Below, piece after piece: positions 1 through 7,946 of a stretch of 64,000 bases of DNA (within the stretch, counting starts at the first letter, position 1; each line of letters starts with the position of its first letter). A program made the translations under genes and the position numbers. The notes beneath the pieces are model-generated. The model saw only the letters and a list, made by a program, of their open reading frames with translations. It did no database searches and was not told the origin of the DNA. The stretch lies in contig NZ_VEBF01000006.1 of the NCBI RefSeq assembly GCF_007676705.1, positions 1-64,000 of the forward strand, in the 5' to 3' direction. The DNA is from Paenibacillus xylanexedens. Lineage in GTDB: Bacteria; Bacillota; Bacilli; Paenibacillales; Paenibacillaceae.

Positions 1-24
1 GCCAGGATCAAACTCTCCAATAAA
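1..24 (-). rRNA. rrs: 16S rRNA, 5' end only (partial)
   Basis: The reverse complement reads as the conserved start of bacterial 16S rRNA (GAGAGTTTGATCCTGGC), preceded by TTTATTG as in Bacillus-type mature 5' ends. Only the first ~24 nt lie in the window; the rest of the operon lies to the left and is transcribed outwards. Confidence 0.93.
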
Positions 25-160
25 GTATTGAAAAGAGCGATAAGCTCATTTTGAATCTGACGAGATTAAAAATCTCATTTGTGCTCCAGTCGATCCAAGC
101 CAAGGCTTGTTTCAAACTTTCGCGTTCATTCTGCAAGCAGAATGTTTACTCACTCGTTGT

Positions 161-173
161 TCAGTTTTCAAAG
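161..173 (-). promoter_or_regulatory. boxA-like antitermination element of the rRNA leader
   Basis: On the minus strand the leader reads CTTTGAAAACTGA, the motif commonly found before 16S and 23S genes in Bacillus-type rrn operons, where the Nus antitermination complex loads. It lies about 140 nt upstream of the 16S 5' end. Confidence 0.55.
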
Positions 174-221
174 ATCAAACTTGTTTCATTACCGAATGTC
201 GTTCTCTTCAGCAACTCTTAT

Positions 222-250
222 ATAATATCATGTCCGAACCAACTTTGCAA
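222..250 (-). promoter_or_regulatory. rRNA operon promoter P2 (predicted)
   Basis: Minus strand: -35 TTGCAA (245-250), a 17-bp spacer, and -10 TATTAT (222-227). Position and spacing suit the proximal promoter of tandem rrn promoters. The leader between here and position 24 has no open reading frame worth calling. Confidence 0.5.
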
Positions 251-330
251 GCTCTTTTTTAAGTTTCTTTCGAAGCTTATTTTATTCGCTTGCCGCACCA
301 TGTAAACCGTGTTTTCTTGGCCGGACTAAT

Positions 331-360
331 AATATATCATGCAGTACATGTACTTGTAAA
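331..360 (-). promoter_or_regulatory. rRNA operon promoter P1 (predicted)
   Basis: Minus strand: -35 TTTACA (355-360), an 18-bp spacer and -10 TATATT (331-336). It lies about 110 bp upstream of the predicted P2, so the pair resembles the usual tandem rrn arrangement. The sequence from 361 to 492 is AT-rich and shows no gene. Confidence 0.4.
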
Positions 361-492
361 GAGTTAATTATTAAAATAACAAATCCACATTTTAACTGTA
401 TCACGGACCTTGAATCTAGGATTAAACCTTAGGTTCAATTGTATTATCTTGTAGTTTATCTTTTCTACTTAATCTGTCTTTCTTCTATATAT

Positions 493-542
493 AGAAGATA
501 ACCCTCTCAATTCTCACATTCGAGACGATTGGGTTATCTTCT
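493..542 (-). terminator. Inverted repeat after the TraB-like gene
   Basis: AGAAGATAACCC (493-504) pairs perfectly with GGGTTATCTTCT (531-542). It starts 15 bp beyond the TraB-like stop codon and probably ends that transcript, though the T-run on the minus strand is poor. Confidence 0.5.
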
Positions 543-556
543 AAAATAAACTATAT

Positions 557-1777
557 TTATTTACGTTCTACTTTGTACCCTTTATCCTCAAGCAGTTTCA
601 CGATCCCGTGATCGCCCAGATAGTGTGCCGCGCCAACAACAATGAAATACTCCTCGCCTTTGCCGTTTTTCAGGTAGCCATCGATTTTATCCGCCATACC
701 GATATTACGATCAACCAGCATTGCTTTGTTGTACTCCTCGTTAGTGGAGAAGCTATTTGTCAGTTCAAGCAGTTGCTCGTCATTACCCGTTTTCCACATC
801 TCTGCCATTTCATTCACACTGCTATCCAGCACATCGAAGTTTTCAATTGTTGCTTTTAGTGTTTCCTCTTGTGTCTCTTTGGAAAAGTCGTTAAACATGC
901 CAAGTTGAGATTGGTAACTCTCCAACTCAATAACTGGGAGTTTGCGCTCGATCGCCTTCTGGATAAAATACAAATCTACTCCCGCTGACGCTTCGTATCC
1001 TGCCGTTGACGACTTCAAACTTGCGAGTGTACTTTCTACTACCCAAGGCTTGAATGCATCCAAAGCATTAGGTTCCAGACCATTTTTCTTCAATACATCG
1101 CCCAGTTTAGTATACGTTTCACTTGAAATATGATCTTTAAGTGTTGTGCCGTCTTGATACGAACCCAGACTCAGAACCAACTTTTGCTGCTCTTCATCAG
1201 CAGCTTTGCTAATATCAATCTCAACGCCGAGATAATCAGCTTCGGCAAAAGCTTCTTCAAACTCCGGACGCAGTGGATAGAAGCTCTCATCGGCAATATG
1301 CATTGAGCCTACCAGGTAGACCGTGTTGCCGTTGCTTTCAACTTCCCACATGAAGCCGCGTCCACCGGTTTGAGCAGTTTCGGTTGCTCCGCCCTTGGAT
1401 ACCAACAGCACTGTGCGCGTTGCAGCATCCCAGCGTACTTCATAACCCGCTGCATCACCAACAACGCGGATTGGAGCATACGTTACACCGTTGATGCGTG
1501 TAAGTTTGCTTTTGAGTGTAATTGTTTTGCCATCTACTACAGCCGTGATCGTATCATCTGTCGCAGTCGTTAGCTTCACGTCCATGGCATTCAGCGTAGT
1601 GCGCAGTGGAACCAGTGTTGTGCCTTTTTCCAGGATCGGCGCACCTGTAGCATATTTCACAGCTTGATCATTGACCTTGACGGAAGTTCCCTGAGGAGCT
1701 GCCATTGCCGGTACCGCAGATGCGAGCAAACCTACTGAGATTGTAAGAGATAAGAGCGTGCGTTTCCAATTCTTCAT
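557..1777 (-). CDS. Exported TraB/GumN-family protein with copper amine oxidase N-terminal domain
   Basis: A 406-residue secreted protein. Residues 1-26 form a signal peptide ending in AMA. Residues ~33-128 match the copper-amine-oxidase-N fold that Paenibacillus uses as an extracellular stalk module (VPLRTTLNAM, APIRVVGDAAGYEVRWD). Residues ~138-406 are TraB/GumN-like: YLVGSMHIADE and the C-terminal VVGAAHYLGDHGIVKLL carry the paired GxxH motifs of the family. Members are erythromycin-esterase-fold proteins; some are thought to be metalloproteases, but the substrate here is unknown. The start follows AAAGGAG. It is the last gene before the rRNA leader and stands alone; a hairpin at 1857-1895 separates it from the ABC operon. 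Confidence 0.85.
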   Translation of the reverse strand: MKNWKRTLLSLTISVGLLASAVPAMAAPQGTSVKVNDQAVKYATGAPILEKGTTLVPLRTTLNAMDVKLTTATDDTITAVVDGKTITLKSKLTRINGVTYAPIRVVGDAAGYEVRWDAATRTVLLVSKGGATETAQTGGRGFMWEVESNGNTVYLVGSMHIADESFYPLRPEFEEAFAEADYLGVEIDISKAADEEQQKLVLSLGSYQDGTTLKDHISSETYTKLGDVLKKNGLEPNALDAFKPWVVESTLASLKSSTAGYEASAGVDLYFIQKAIERKLPVIELESYQSQLGMFNDFSKETQEETLKATIENFDVLDSSVNEMAEMWKTGNDEQLLELTNSFSTNEEYNKAMLVDRNIGMADKIDGYLKNGKGEEYFIVVGAAHYLGDHGIVKLLEDKGYKVERK

Positions 1778-1856
1778 ATTATGTATTCTCCTTTATTGAA
1801 TATAGTTGCCAATCATTTTAATAGAATGGACATACTTAGATACTACGGATAAAAGT

Positions 1857-1895
1857 GGGAAATGGTGCCACTCCTTTCCGAAGCAGCACCTTCCC
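1857..1895 (-). terminator. Probable terminator of the ABC exporter operon
   Basis: GGGAAATGGTGC (1857-1868) pairs with GCACC-TTCCC (1886-1895), one base bulged. On the minus strand it is followed by ACTTTTA. It lies 38 bp past the permease stop. Confidence 0.4.
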
Positions 1896-1932
1896 TTAAC
1901 TATTTTTTTTCAATTTTAAAACAGCACTCATC

Positions 1933-3228
1933 TTAAATCTTATATGCCTTCATGGCTTTGAACAATTCCTTGAAGGTTGGACGTTTACCGTACATCAGCA
2001 CACCTGTACGATAGATTTTGGCTGCAAGCCATCCGAAGATGATAATGGATACGATGAGAATCGCTAATGAAGTTAGAATCTCCCAAGTCGGTGCAACCCC
2101 TGCGCCGATTCGTACCAGAATCGCGGTCGGCGACGTGAACGGAATAAAGCTTGCGATTTTCAACAACAGAATGTTCGGTGTAGCAATACTGAAGATCGCA
2201 ATATAGAAGGAAACGAGCGACAGCATCGTGATTGGCAGAACAGCCTGACCGAGTTCTTCAGTACGACTTACCATTGAACCAATGGCAGCGAACAACACGG
2301 CATACAGGAAGTAACCCAGAATGTAGAATATGAGTCCATACACAATAACCGCAATATTCACATCCGTGAGATTCATATTGAAGTCACCTAGCACTGCACG
2401 GTTATGTGGCAGCAAGACATTTCCGGCAACCACTGCGCCGAAAATCCCGATTTGCAGCATACCCACCATGAAGATACCGATGATTTTCCCAAACATCTGG
2501 CTGAGCGGAGATACACTTGTAATCAGAATCTCCATAATACGTGAGCTCTTCTCAGCTGTGATCTCAGAGGCAATCATATTACCTGTCATCATGGTCGAGG
2601 TGAATAGCAGGATAATCAACAGGTACACCACAATATAATTAATCGGGCTCATTGCACCTTCAGAATCAGTGCCGGCTCCACTCTCATCTGTGCTCAGGCT
2701 TTGTTCAGTGAGCTTCACAGGTGTAGTAATCAGTTCCTTCTGCTCCGCTGTGAGCACATCCTTCACAACCACATCCAGCTTCACACTTTGCAACGCAGCT
2801 TCAATGGATGCAATGATCTGAGGTGATACGTCTTCTGCTGAATATAGAATGGGCTGCGGGAACTCTTGCCCGGAAACTGCTTCAAACTTCAGATAGCCAT
2901 CGGTAAGCCCAGCTTCCGCATCTGCTTTAAGGGCCGCCTCATCTTTGTCTCCACTGGCAATGAATCGATAGGCCTGATCTCCTTGAGCCGCAGAGAAGCT
3001 CTCCAGTTTCTCGGAAACTTCAGGCTGCCCTGTACTCAGAAGACCAATATTCACAGGGTTACTGCTTGAAGCTCCGCCAATGGAACCCCCATTGAATAAG
3101 GTAATGAAATACGGAATATTGAGTCCGATTGAAATTAAAAGTGCAAGTACAATGGTCGTCACCATGAATGATTTCGTTTTAACTTTGTTTTTAAAAGTAA
3201 ATCCCGTAATCGTTCCCATTTTATTCAT
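1933..3228 (-). CDS. ABC transporter permease, NatB/YhaP type
   Basis: A membrane permease of 431 residues with the layout of sodium/drug-export type ABC-2 permeases: one helix near the N-terminus (~17-40), a large extracytoplasmic domain (~45-190) and a C-terminal block of about five helices. It should pair with the ATPase encoded just upstream. I chose the ATG at 3228 (MNKMGTITGF) over an in-frame GTG at 3237, because GGTGAG is then correctly placed; the start overlaps the ATPase stop by 8 bp, implying translational coupling. Related systems export Na+, peptides or antibiotics; the substrate cannot be read here. Confidence 0.82.
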   Translation of the reverse strand: MNKMGTITGFTFKNKVKTKSFMVTTIVLALLISIGLNIPYFITLFNGGSIGGASSSNPVNIGLLSTGQPEVSEKLESFSAAQGDQAYRFIASGDKDEAALKADAEAGLTDGYLKFEAVSGQEFPQPILYSAEDVSPQIIASIEAALQSVKLDVVVKDVLTAEQKELITTPVKLTEQSLSTDESGAGTDSEGAMSPINYIVVYLLIILLFTSTMMTGNMIASEITAEKSSRIMEILITSVSPLSQMFGKIIGIFMVGMLQIGIFGAVVAGNVLLPHNRAVLGDFNMNLTDVNIAVIVYGLIFYILGYFLYAVLFAAIGSMVSRTEELGQAVLPITMLSLVSFYIAIFSIATPNILLLKIASFIPFTSPTAILVRIGAGVAPTWEILTSLAILIVSIIIFGWLAAKIYRTGVLMYGKRPTFKELFKAMKAYKI

Positions 3229-4126
3229 TCGACTCACCTACCTCACGAATAAAGATTTGGTTAAGCGTTGGTTCCTTCAGTTCAAAGTGTTCCACTGTCG
3301 TCTGAGTCATGGCTGTTCTCAGAATCTCTTGAGCTGCTTCCACCTGGCCAATATGTATCAGGTAACCGCGCTCATTCCGCTCGACTTTCTTCACACCAGA
3401 CAACTGTTCGAGTCCTTCCACACTACCAATCGTACCCAGGAATACCTGTTCACGCGGATACCGGCTCTTGATCTCCTTGATCTCTCCTTGTACCACCGTG
3501 TTGGAACGATGCAGAATGGTGATCTGACGACACAACTCTTCAACGTGCTCCATACGGTGTGTTGAGAACAGAATGGCCGTGCCTTCGTCACGTAATTCCT
3601 TGACGGTGGACTTGAGTAATTCCACATTCACAGGATCCAGTCCACTGAACGCTTCATCCAGAATGAGAATCTGCGGTCTATGCACTACAGCCGCGATAAA
3701 GCCCATTTTCTGCTGATTACCTTTGGATAACTCCTCGATCTTCTTATCGTAATACTCCGGTACTTCGAACCGTTCAAGCCAGTATTTGAGACTCTGGTCT
3801 GCATCTTTGCCACTCATGCCACGAAGCCGGGCCAGATAATTGATCTGTTCGCTGACCTTCACCTTCGGGTACAATCCGCGTTCTTCCGGGAGGTAACCCA
3901 TAATCTGTTGTAATTCTGTGCTGTATGACTTGCCATTGTACTGGATGCTACCGCCATCCGGGTGGATCAGTCCAAGCACCATGCGCATTGTTGTTGTTTT
4001 GCCTGCACCGTTGGCTCCGAGCAATCCGTAAATCTCCCCCTCTTTTACATTGAGCGTGACTCCATTAACGGCTGTTTTGTCTGCATATTGCTTGACGACT
4101 TGCTTCAATTCCAATCGGTTCATCAT
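3221..4126 (-). CDS. ABC transporter ATP-binding protein, NatA/YhaQ type
   Basis: A 301-residue cytoplasmic ATPase. Walker A GANGAGKTT is at residues 37-45, the signature LSKGNQQKMGF near 138, Walker B ILILDEAFSGLDP near 157, and the switch histidine in STHRMEHVE. The extra ~80-residue C-terminal domain (DUF4162-like) is typical of exporters of the NatA group. It overlaps the permease gene downstream and lies 17 bp after the second ATPase gene, so all are probably one transcript controlled by the GntR regulator. Confidence 0.9.
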   Translation of the reverse strand: MMNRLELKQVVKQYADKTAVNGVTLNVKEGEIYGLLGANGAGKTTTMRMVLGLIHPDGGSIQYNGKSYSTELQQIMGYLPEERGLYPKVKVSEQINYLARLRGMSGKDADQSLKYWLERFEVPEYYDKKIEELSKGNQQKMGFIAAVVHRPQILILDEAFSGLDPVNVELLKSTVKELRDEGTAILFSTHRMEHVEELCRQITILHRSNTVVQGEIKEIKSRYPREQVFLGTIGSVEGLEQLSGVKKVERNERGYLIHIGQVEAAQEILRTAMTQTTVEHFELKEPTLNQIFIREVGESNE

Positions 4127-4143
4127 TTATCGTCTCCCTTCGG

Positions 4144-5052
4144 TTATTTCCACTGTACGGGTGCATACCCGGCAATCCAGAATGCCAGCACTTCATCCAA
4201 TTCCAAGTTACGGATTCTCAATACTCGGTTATTCGACAGCTCCAGCCTTTCCTGCGCTTCGCTGACCCGGGTTGTAATTACGCGAACCAGACCTCCCTCT
4301 TCCAAAGAAGATTCCACAACACCGGGGATACTCTCTGGCCTTAAGTCTCCTTCATACCAGACTTCCTTCCACTGATCGAGCACCATATCTTTCTCGGCCA
4401 TCCCCAGTGACTGACCACGGTGCATCAATACGATGTAATCCGCAAGCCTTTTGACTTCGTCCGCAATATGTGTGGCAATCAGAATCGTGGTGTCACCCCC
4501 TGCCATGAAAGTACGGAACTGCTCAACCATCACTTTCCAGGCAAAGGGGTCCAGTCCTGATGAAGGCTCATCCAAAAGCAATAGTCGTGGGCGAGCTGCA
4601 ATTGCAGCTGCAATCTCAAATTTTCGCCGTTCTCCTTTGGACATCTTGTTCAGCTTTACATCAACAGGTACTTCCATATCATGAATCAGTTGGTCGAACA
4701 ACTTCATATCCCAACGTGGGTACCAGTACGCCCGGAAATGGGCTGCTTCCTGTGCTGTTATCCGGCTCTCTTCTGAACCAGCGTTATCTGCCACAAAACC
4801 AATTTGTTGTCTCAGTTCAATGGGAAGTGGCCCATCATGTTCCTGACCAAACCATATAATCTGCCCAGCGTCTGGCAGCACCACTTGCTGCAGCATGTTA
4901 AGAAGTGTGCTTTTGCCTGAACCATTGTGACCGAGAATAGCGACTATATACCCTTCCGGGATGGTCAGATCAATTGGGCCAATAACTCTGCGTTTGCGCA
5001 TTTTGGATACGCCATTCAACTGGATTGCTATGGGTTCCACCGTATGAATCAC
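4144..5052 (-). CDS. ABC transporter ATP-binding protein, YtrB-like
   Basis: A 302-residue ATPase with Walker A GHNGSGKST (~residues 40-48), signature MSKGERRKFE, Walker B LLLLDEPSSGLDP and the switch histidine in ATHIADE. It starts 4 bp after the gntR stop with a Shine-Dalgarno (AAGGGAG) overlapping the end of gntR. This gntR-ATPase order recalls the Bacillus ytrAB cluster, which answers to cell-wall-active antibiotics. Its likely membrane partner is the multi-helix protein encoded at 5539-6279. Confidence 0.88.
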   Translation of the reverse strand: MIHTVEPIAIQLNGVSKMRKRRVIGPIDLTIPEGYIVAILGHNGSGKSTLLNMLQQVVLPDAGQIIWFGQEHDGPLPIELRQQIGFVADNAGSEESRITAQEAAHFRAYWYPRWDMKLFDQLIHDMEVPVDVKLNKMSKGERRKFEIAAAIAARPRLLLLDEPSSGLDPFAWKVMVEQFRTFMAGGDTTILIATHIADEVKRLADYIVLMHRGQSLGMAEKDMVLDQWKEVWYEGDLRPESIPGVVESSLEEGGLVRVITTRVSEAQERLELSNNRVLRIRNLELDEVLAFWIAGYAPVQWK

Positions 5053-5056
5053 TCCC

Positions 5057-5455
5057 TTACTTCACGTAAATAGCCTTCAGGACTTCCCTGAACAGACTCT
5101 CCATCTCTTCTTCCGTACAGCCTACCGATTTCCCGGACTGCACCGCTGCCTGCATCGCTTCCTGTGCGGCCTTTAATCTATAATTTTCTCTGTCGCCGGC
5201 TTCTACCTGGGCCACAAATGTACCTGTCCCCTGCTTCGTACGAAGCAAGCCTTCATTCTCCAGATCCTGATAGACCCGTCTAACCGTAATAACACTGCAA
5301 TTCAGTGCTCCGGCGAACTCACGAATGGACGGCAAATGTGTTCCCTCCCCCAACTGACCCGTAATAATTAACGATCTTAACTGATTTTCAATTTGGTGGT
5401 ATAAAGGTTCAGCGCTATTTTCATTAATTTGAATGGGTATTTTCACATCTTGCAC
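5057..5455 (-). CDS. GntR-family regulator, YtrA subfamily
   Basis: A short 132-residue regulator. Residues ~8-78 are a GntR winged helix-turn-helix (PLYHQIENQLRSLI, then LPSIREFAGALNCSVITVRRVY and a TKQGTGTF wing). The C-terminal part is only ~50 residues, as in the YtrA subfamily, which lacks the large ligand-binding domains of other GntR proteins. Members repress their own ABC transporter operons. The palindrome at 6305-6328 over the operon promoter is the obvious binding site. Confidence 0.9.
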   Translation of the reverse strand: MQDVKIPIQINENSAEPLYHQIENQLRSLIITGQLGEGTHLPSIREFAGALNCSVITVRRVYQDLENEGLLRTKQGTGTFVAQVEAGDRENYRLKAAQEAMQAAVQSGKSVGCTEEEMESLFREVLKAIYVK

Positions 5456-5538
5456 CTCGCCCTCCGGTACACTCCAGTCTGTTACCTGACCGAGCCGGCT
5501 TCATCCTGTATTCGTACATACGCTCATATCTCATACAT

Positions 5539-6279
5539 TTAACTCAAATCCCGACAGGCCAGCTTCTTCAGTGTCAATCGACTGAATAACCACAATCCCG
5601 CCAAGCCAACTACCAAAGCGATCCACATGATCGGAGACAACAGGCTCCATGATTGGCTCATATCTATCACAAGCTGCAATCCATGGCTTCCTGTCATTCG
5701 AATTAGAATGGAGATTACCACGGTGAACGGAATGAACAGCATACTGAGAAGTAAATATTTCTTGCCACTGTGCAAAAACTCTCCATAAATATATAAGCCA
5801 GTCATGAGAAGCCCGTAACCTGTCCAGGTTATGCTAAAGGCCAGATATTGATCCCATCGGAACCCTTCGAAATGAAGTCCAACCACATATAACGATCCGT
5901 AGAAAAAGATACCATTGTACGCAAACGCCATCAGAGACTGCTGGAGCCTGGACCACATCACTGTCTGTTCTGGAATAGGAAGTCTGCGATAATAGGTCAG
6001 CATCTGTGTATAGGAATCCTCTTGAATGTAACGAAAGGATCGTCTACTGAACAAGAATCCTTGAAATGGTACCATGATCAAAAAGTAGGCATCTGCAAAA
6101 GGATTCAAAAAATCCGTCTGTTGTTGTCCCAATAACATCACACCGCCCATGCCGCCAGTGTATATCATGAAGATTACGGTCCACAGCCATTGGAGCCTAT
6201 CCTTGTTCATCTCGCTACGGGTCAGCCACCAAGCCTGCTTCCATGCGTTCATATCATTGCCTGCCTTTCCATCTGTCAT
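5539..6279 (-). CDS. Multi-spanning membrane protein, likely ABC-2 permease partner
   Basis: A 246-residue protein with about six hydrophobic segments and a short basic N-terminus (MNAWKQAWWLTRSEMNKDR). It is the first gene of the exporter operon. The open frame runs to 6339, but that would put the promoter and operator inside the gene; AAAGG lies 7 nt upstream of the ATG at 6279, so I start there (a further ATG at 6252 is possible). No motif beyond the helices is recognisable. Permease function is inferred from the neighbouring ATPase. Confidence 0.75.
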   Translation of the reverse strand: MTDGKAGNDMNAWKQAWWLTRSEMNKDRLQWLWTVIFMIYTGGMGGVMLLGQQQTDFLNPFADAYFLIMVPFQGFLFSRRSFRYIQEDSYTQMLTYYRRLPIPEQTVMWSRLQQSLMAFAYNGIFFYGSLYVVGLHFEGFRWDQYLAFSITWTGYGLLMTGLYIYGEFLHSGKKYLLLSMLFIPFTVVISILIRMTGSHGLQLVIDMSQSWSLLSPIMWIALVVGLAGLWLFSRLTLKKLACRDLS

Positions 6280-6304
6280 TAGAGTGCCTTTACTCACTGT
6301 GTTT

Positions 6305-6355
6305 ACTGTGTATATCAATATACACAGTATACAAACCACTCGCTTATCCCGTCAA
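6305..6355 (-). promoter_or_regulatory. Promoter with 24-bp palindromic GntR operator
   Basis: Minus strand: -35 TTGACG (6350-6355), 18-bp spacer, -10 TATACT (6326-6331). A palindrome with perfect 11-bp arms, ACTGTGTATAT and ATATACACAGT, separated by 2 bp (6305-6328), overlaps the -10. A bound GntR dimer would block transcription of the whole exporter operon, including its own gene. Confidence 0.75.
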
Positions 6356-6492
6356 CCCCTTATTTTCCTGAATCAGGAAAGCAGGATGGGATTCATCTTC
6401 GATTTACGTTAAAATAAAACTTGATTCTGAACATACAGAGGTTCATTGTAAAATCATTCACTTAACTGGTACATAGAAAGGTTGATTCATCT

Positions 6493-6822
6493 ATGGATTC
6501 GCTGATTGAAATTGGTTTTGTGTTCCTTTTCCTTATCGTGGTCATCTGGCTAATTGTTCGCGTTGAACCCAAACGACAGTCTGCCAAAAAAGGCAAACAT
6601 CGTATGCAGCGTAACAACCGCTATACCGATTCTTCTTCGGCATACCCGGTCATTACCAATGAAGACTCCTATACTCATCATTCCAGACACACACAGGATC
6701 ACAAACACCAAGAAAGTGATTCTTCTTCAGGACATCATCACTATCACAGCAGTGATAGCGGAGGTAGCAACGACAGTGGTGGAGATAGTGGCGGCGGAGA
6801 CAGTGGGGGTGGCGGGGATTAG
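6493..6822 (+). CDS. Small membrane-anchored Ser/His/Asp/Gly-rich protein
   Basis: A 109-residue protein with one N-terminal transmembrane helix (~6-24, IGFVFLFLIVVIWLIV), a basic stretch, and a low-complexity tail rich in His, Ser, Asp and Gly that ends in SGGGDSGGGGD. Similar His/Gly-rich tails occur on small Bacillota membrane proteins of unknown role, some suspected of binding metal. GAAAGG precedes the ATG. Transcribed alone and ended by the strong hairpin at 6845. No family assignment is possible. Confidence 0.6.
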   Translation: MDSLIEIGFVFLFLIVVIWLIVRVEPKRQSAKKGKHRMQRNNRYTDSSSAYPVITNEDSYTHHSRHTQDHKHQESDSSSGHHHYHSSDSGGSNDSGGDSGGGDSGGGGD

Positions 6823-6844
6823 ACTCATTCCGCAATCACAAAAA

Positions 6845-6893
6845 AAAGGGCTGTACCCGTTATTGTGTAAACACAATTCGGGTACAGCCCTTT
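6845..6893 (+). terminator. Strong bidirectional terminator
   Basis: AAAGGGCTGTACCCG (6845-6859) pairs with CGGGTACAGCCCTTT (6879-6893), with further pairing in the loop. A run of A precedes it, so it can also end minus-strand transcripts. Confidence 0.85.
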
Positions 6894-6932
6894 GCCGTTC
6901 TCTAGCACCTGTTAGAAGAAGAGGCCTTGCGA

Positions 6933-7304
6933 TTAAACGAGGTTATAACCACTAGGCAGACTACGGTTGCGGCGGATCGCACGAATCTCGGCCAGAGTCA
7001 ACCGCTGATTCGTGGAGATCAGGGATTCCACGTCATTGCCTCGGATCAGATCATCCAAATCTCTCAAGTTGGTGTTGCCTCGGAAGACCCGGAATCCACC
7101 TTGGAAGTTAGGACGTGTAAACACAACCAGTGTTGCATTCGAACTTGTTGAGAAAAAGCGCAGGCTCTCCACCCCGTCCAAAATATTGTCCAGGTTACGA
7201 AGACCCGTGTTGCCACGATAGATGCGGCTTCTCCCTCTGTAGTTCTCTTCTGAATACACCGTAAGACGTGGATACGTTTGACTGACGTTGACTGTTTTTT
7301 TCAT
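6933..7304 (-). CDS. Beta/gamma-crystallin-like repeat protein
   Basis: A protein of 123 residues without a signal peptide. Two copies of a ~45-residue motif are plain: LTVYSEENYRGRSRIYRGN followed by LRNLD, and LVVFTRPNFQGGFRVFRGN followed by LRDLD. The aromatic-x4-aromatic-x-G hairpin is the hallmark of beta/gamma-crystallin Greek keys, some of which bind calcium in microbes. The canonical N/D-N/D-x-x-S/T-S calcium motif is not clear. I start at the ATG at 7304, which has AGGGGG 8 nt upstream; an upstream ATG at 7328 lacks one. It lies alone and converges on the gene at 6493. Confidence 0.7.
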   Translation of the reverse strand: MKKTVNVSQTYPRLTVYSEENYRGRSRIYRGNTGLRNLDNILDGVESLRFFSTSSNATLVVFTRPNFQGGFRVFRGNTNLRDLDDLIRGNDVESLISTNQRLTLAEIRAIRRNRSLPSGYNLV

Positions 7305-7446
7305 TTTGTTTCCCCCTCTCGAACTCATTCTATGAATGAATGAGAGAGGAAGCGTGGACGAATCGTCTGCTAGATTCGTCCATTTTCATATTTTCAGAAG
7401 AAATGAGTGGCATACATCCAAGAAAGCCGATAGTTAGATGTCTTCT

Positions 7447-7911
7447 TTATACACCGAGAATGGCTTCCCATACCGGACGTGTATGACCACCAGGATATAA
7501 CAGATACAACAGGACATACACGATAACACCTGTCAGTGCCGAGCCGAACCAGATCATGGACGTGAACTTGCCCCAACGGCGATGTGTTCCGAACTTCTTT
7601 TTAAACCCCAGCACCAGTGTGGAGATCCCGAATATGGCAGCCACAGTAGCCAGAATGATATGAAAGATTAGAAATATCCGGTAAAAGATCTCCAGGTCCG
7701 GGTCCCCACCCCAAGCCGTATTGCCCACAAATACCGTGCGCGACATATAGATCACAAAGAAGATCAGAGCCGCAATTGCTCCTGCGACCATGGCGGACTG
7801 GTGTGCCTCACGTTTGCCCCGAATAATCAGTGCCCACCCAATCCCCACCAGTACTGCACTAATCACAATGAAAGAAGTGCTGATCGTGGGTAGCCAAAAA
7901 TACATATCCAT
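7447..7911 (-). CDS. DUF420 membrane protein of the cta operon
   Basis: A 154-residue protein with four predicted helices and histidines within membrane segments (IFYRIFLIFHIILATVAA; KFGTHRRWGKFTSMIWF), as in the DUF420 family (B. subtilis YozB). Family members sit beside cytochrome oxidase genes and are thought to help oxidase assembly or heme handling. It follows ctaG by 35 bp and is the last gene of the cluster. Confidence 0.85.
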   Translation of the reverse strand: MDMYFWLPTISTSFIVISAVLVGIGWALIIRGKREAHQSAMVAGAIAALIFFVIYMSRTVFVGNTAWGGDPDLEIFYRIFLIFHIILATVAAIFGISTLVLGFKKKFGTHRRWGKFTSMIWFGSALTGVIVYVLLYLLYPGGHTRPVWEAILGV

Positions 7912-7946
7912 CGTGTGTTCCCCCTCTTGTCAGAACATTGCCTTAA

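Noticed and set aside
5455..5538. Separate promoter or operator directly before gntR
   Set aside because: Only loose palindromic fragments are seen; the strong operator upstream of the membrane-protein gene explains regulation of the operon.
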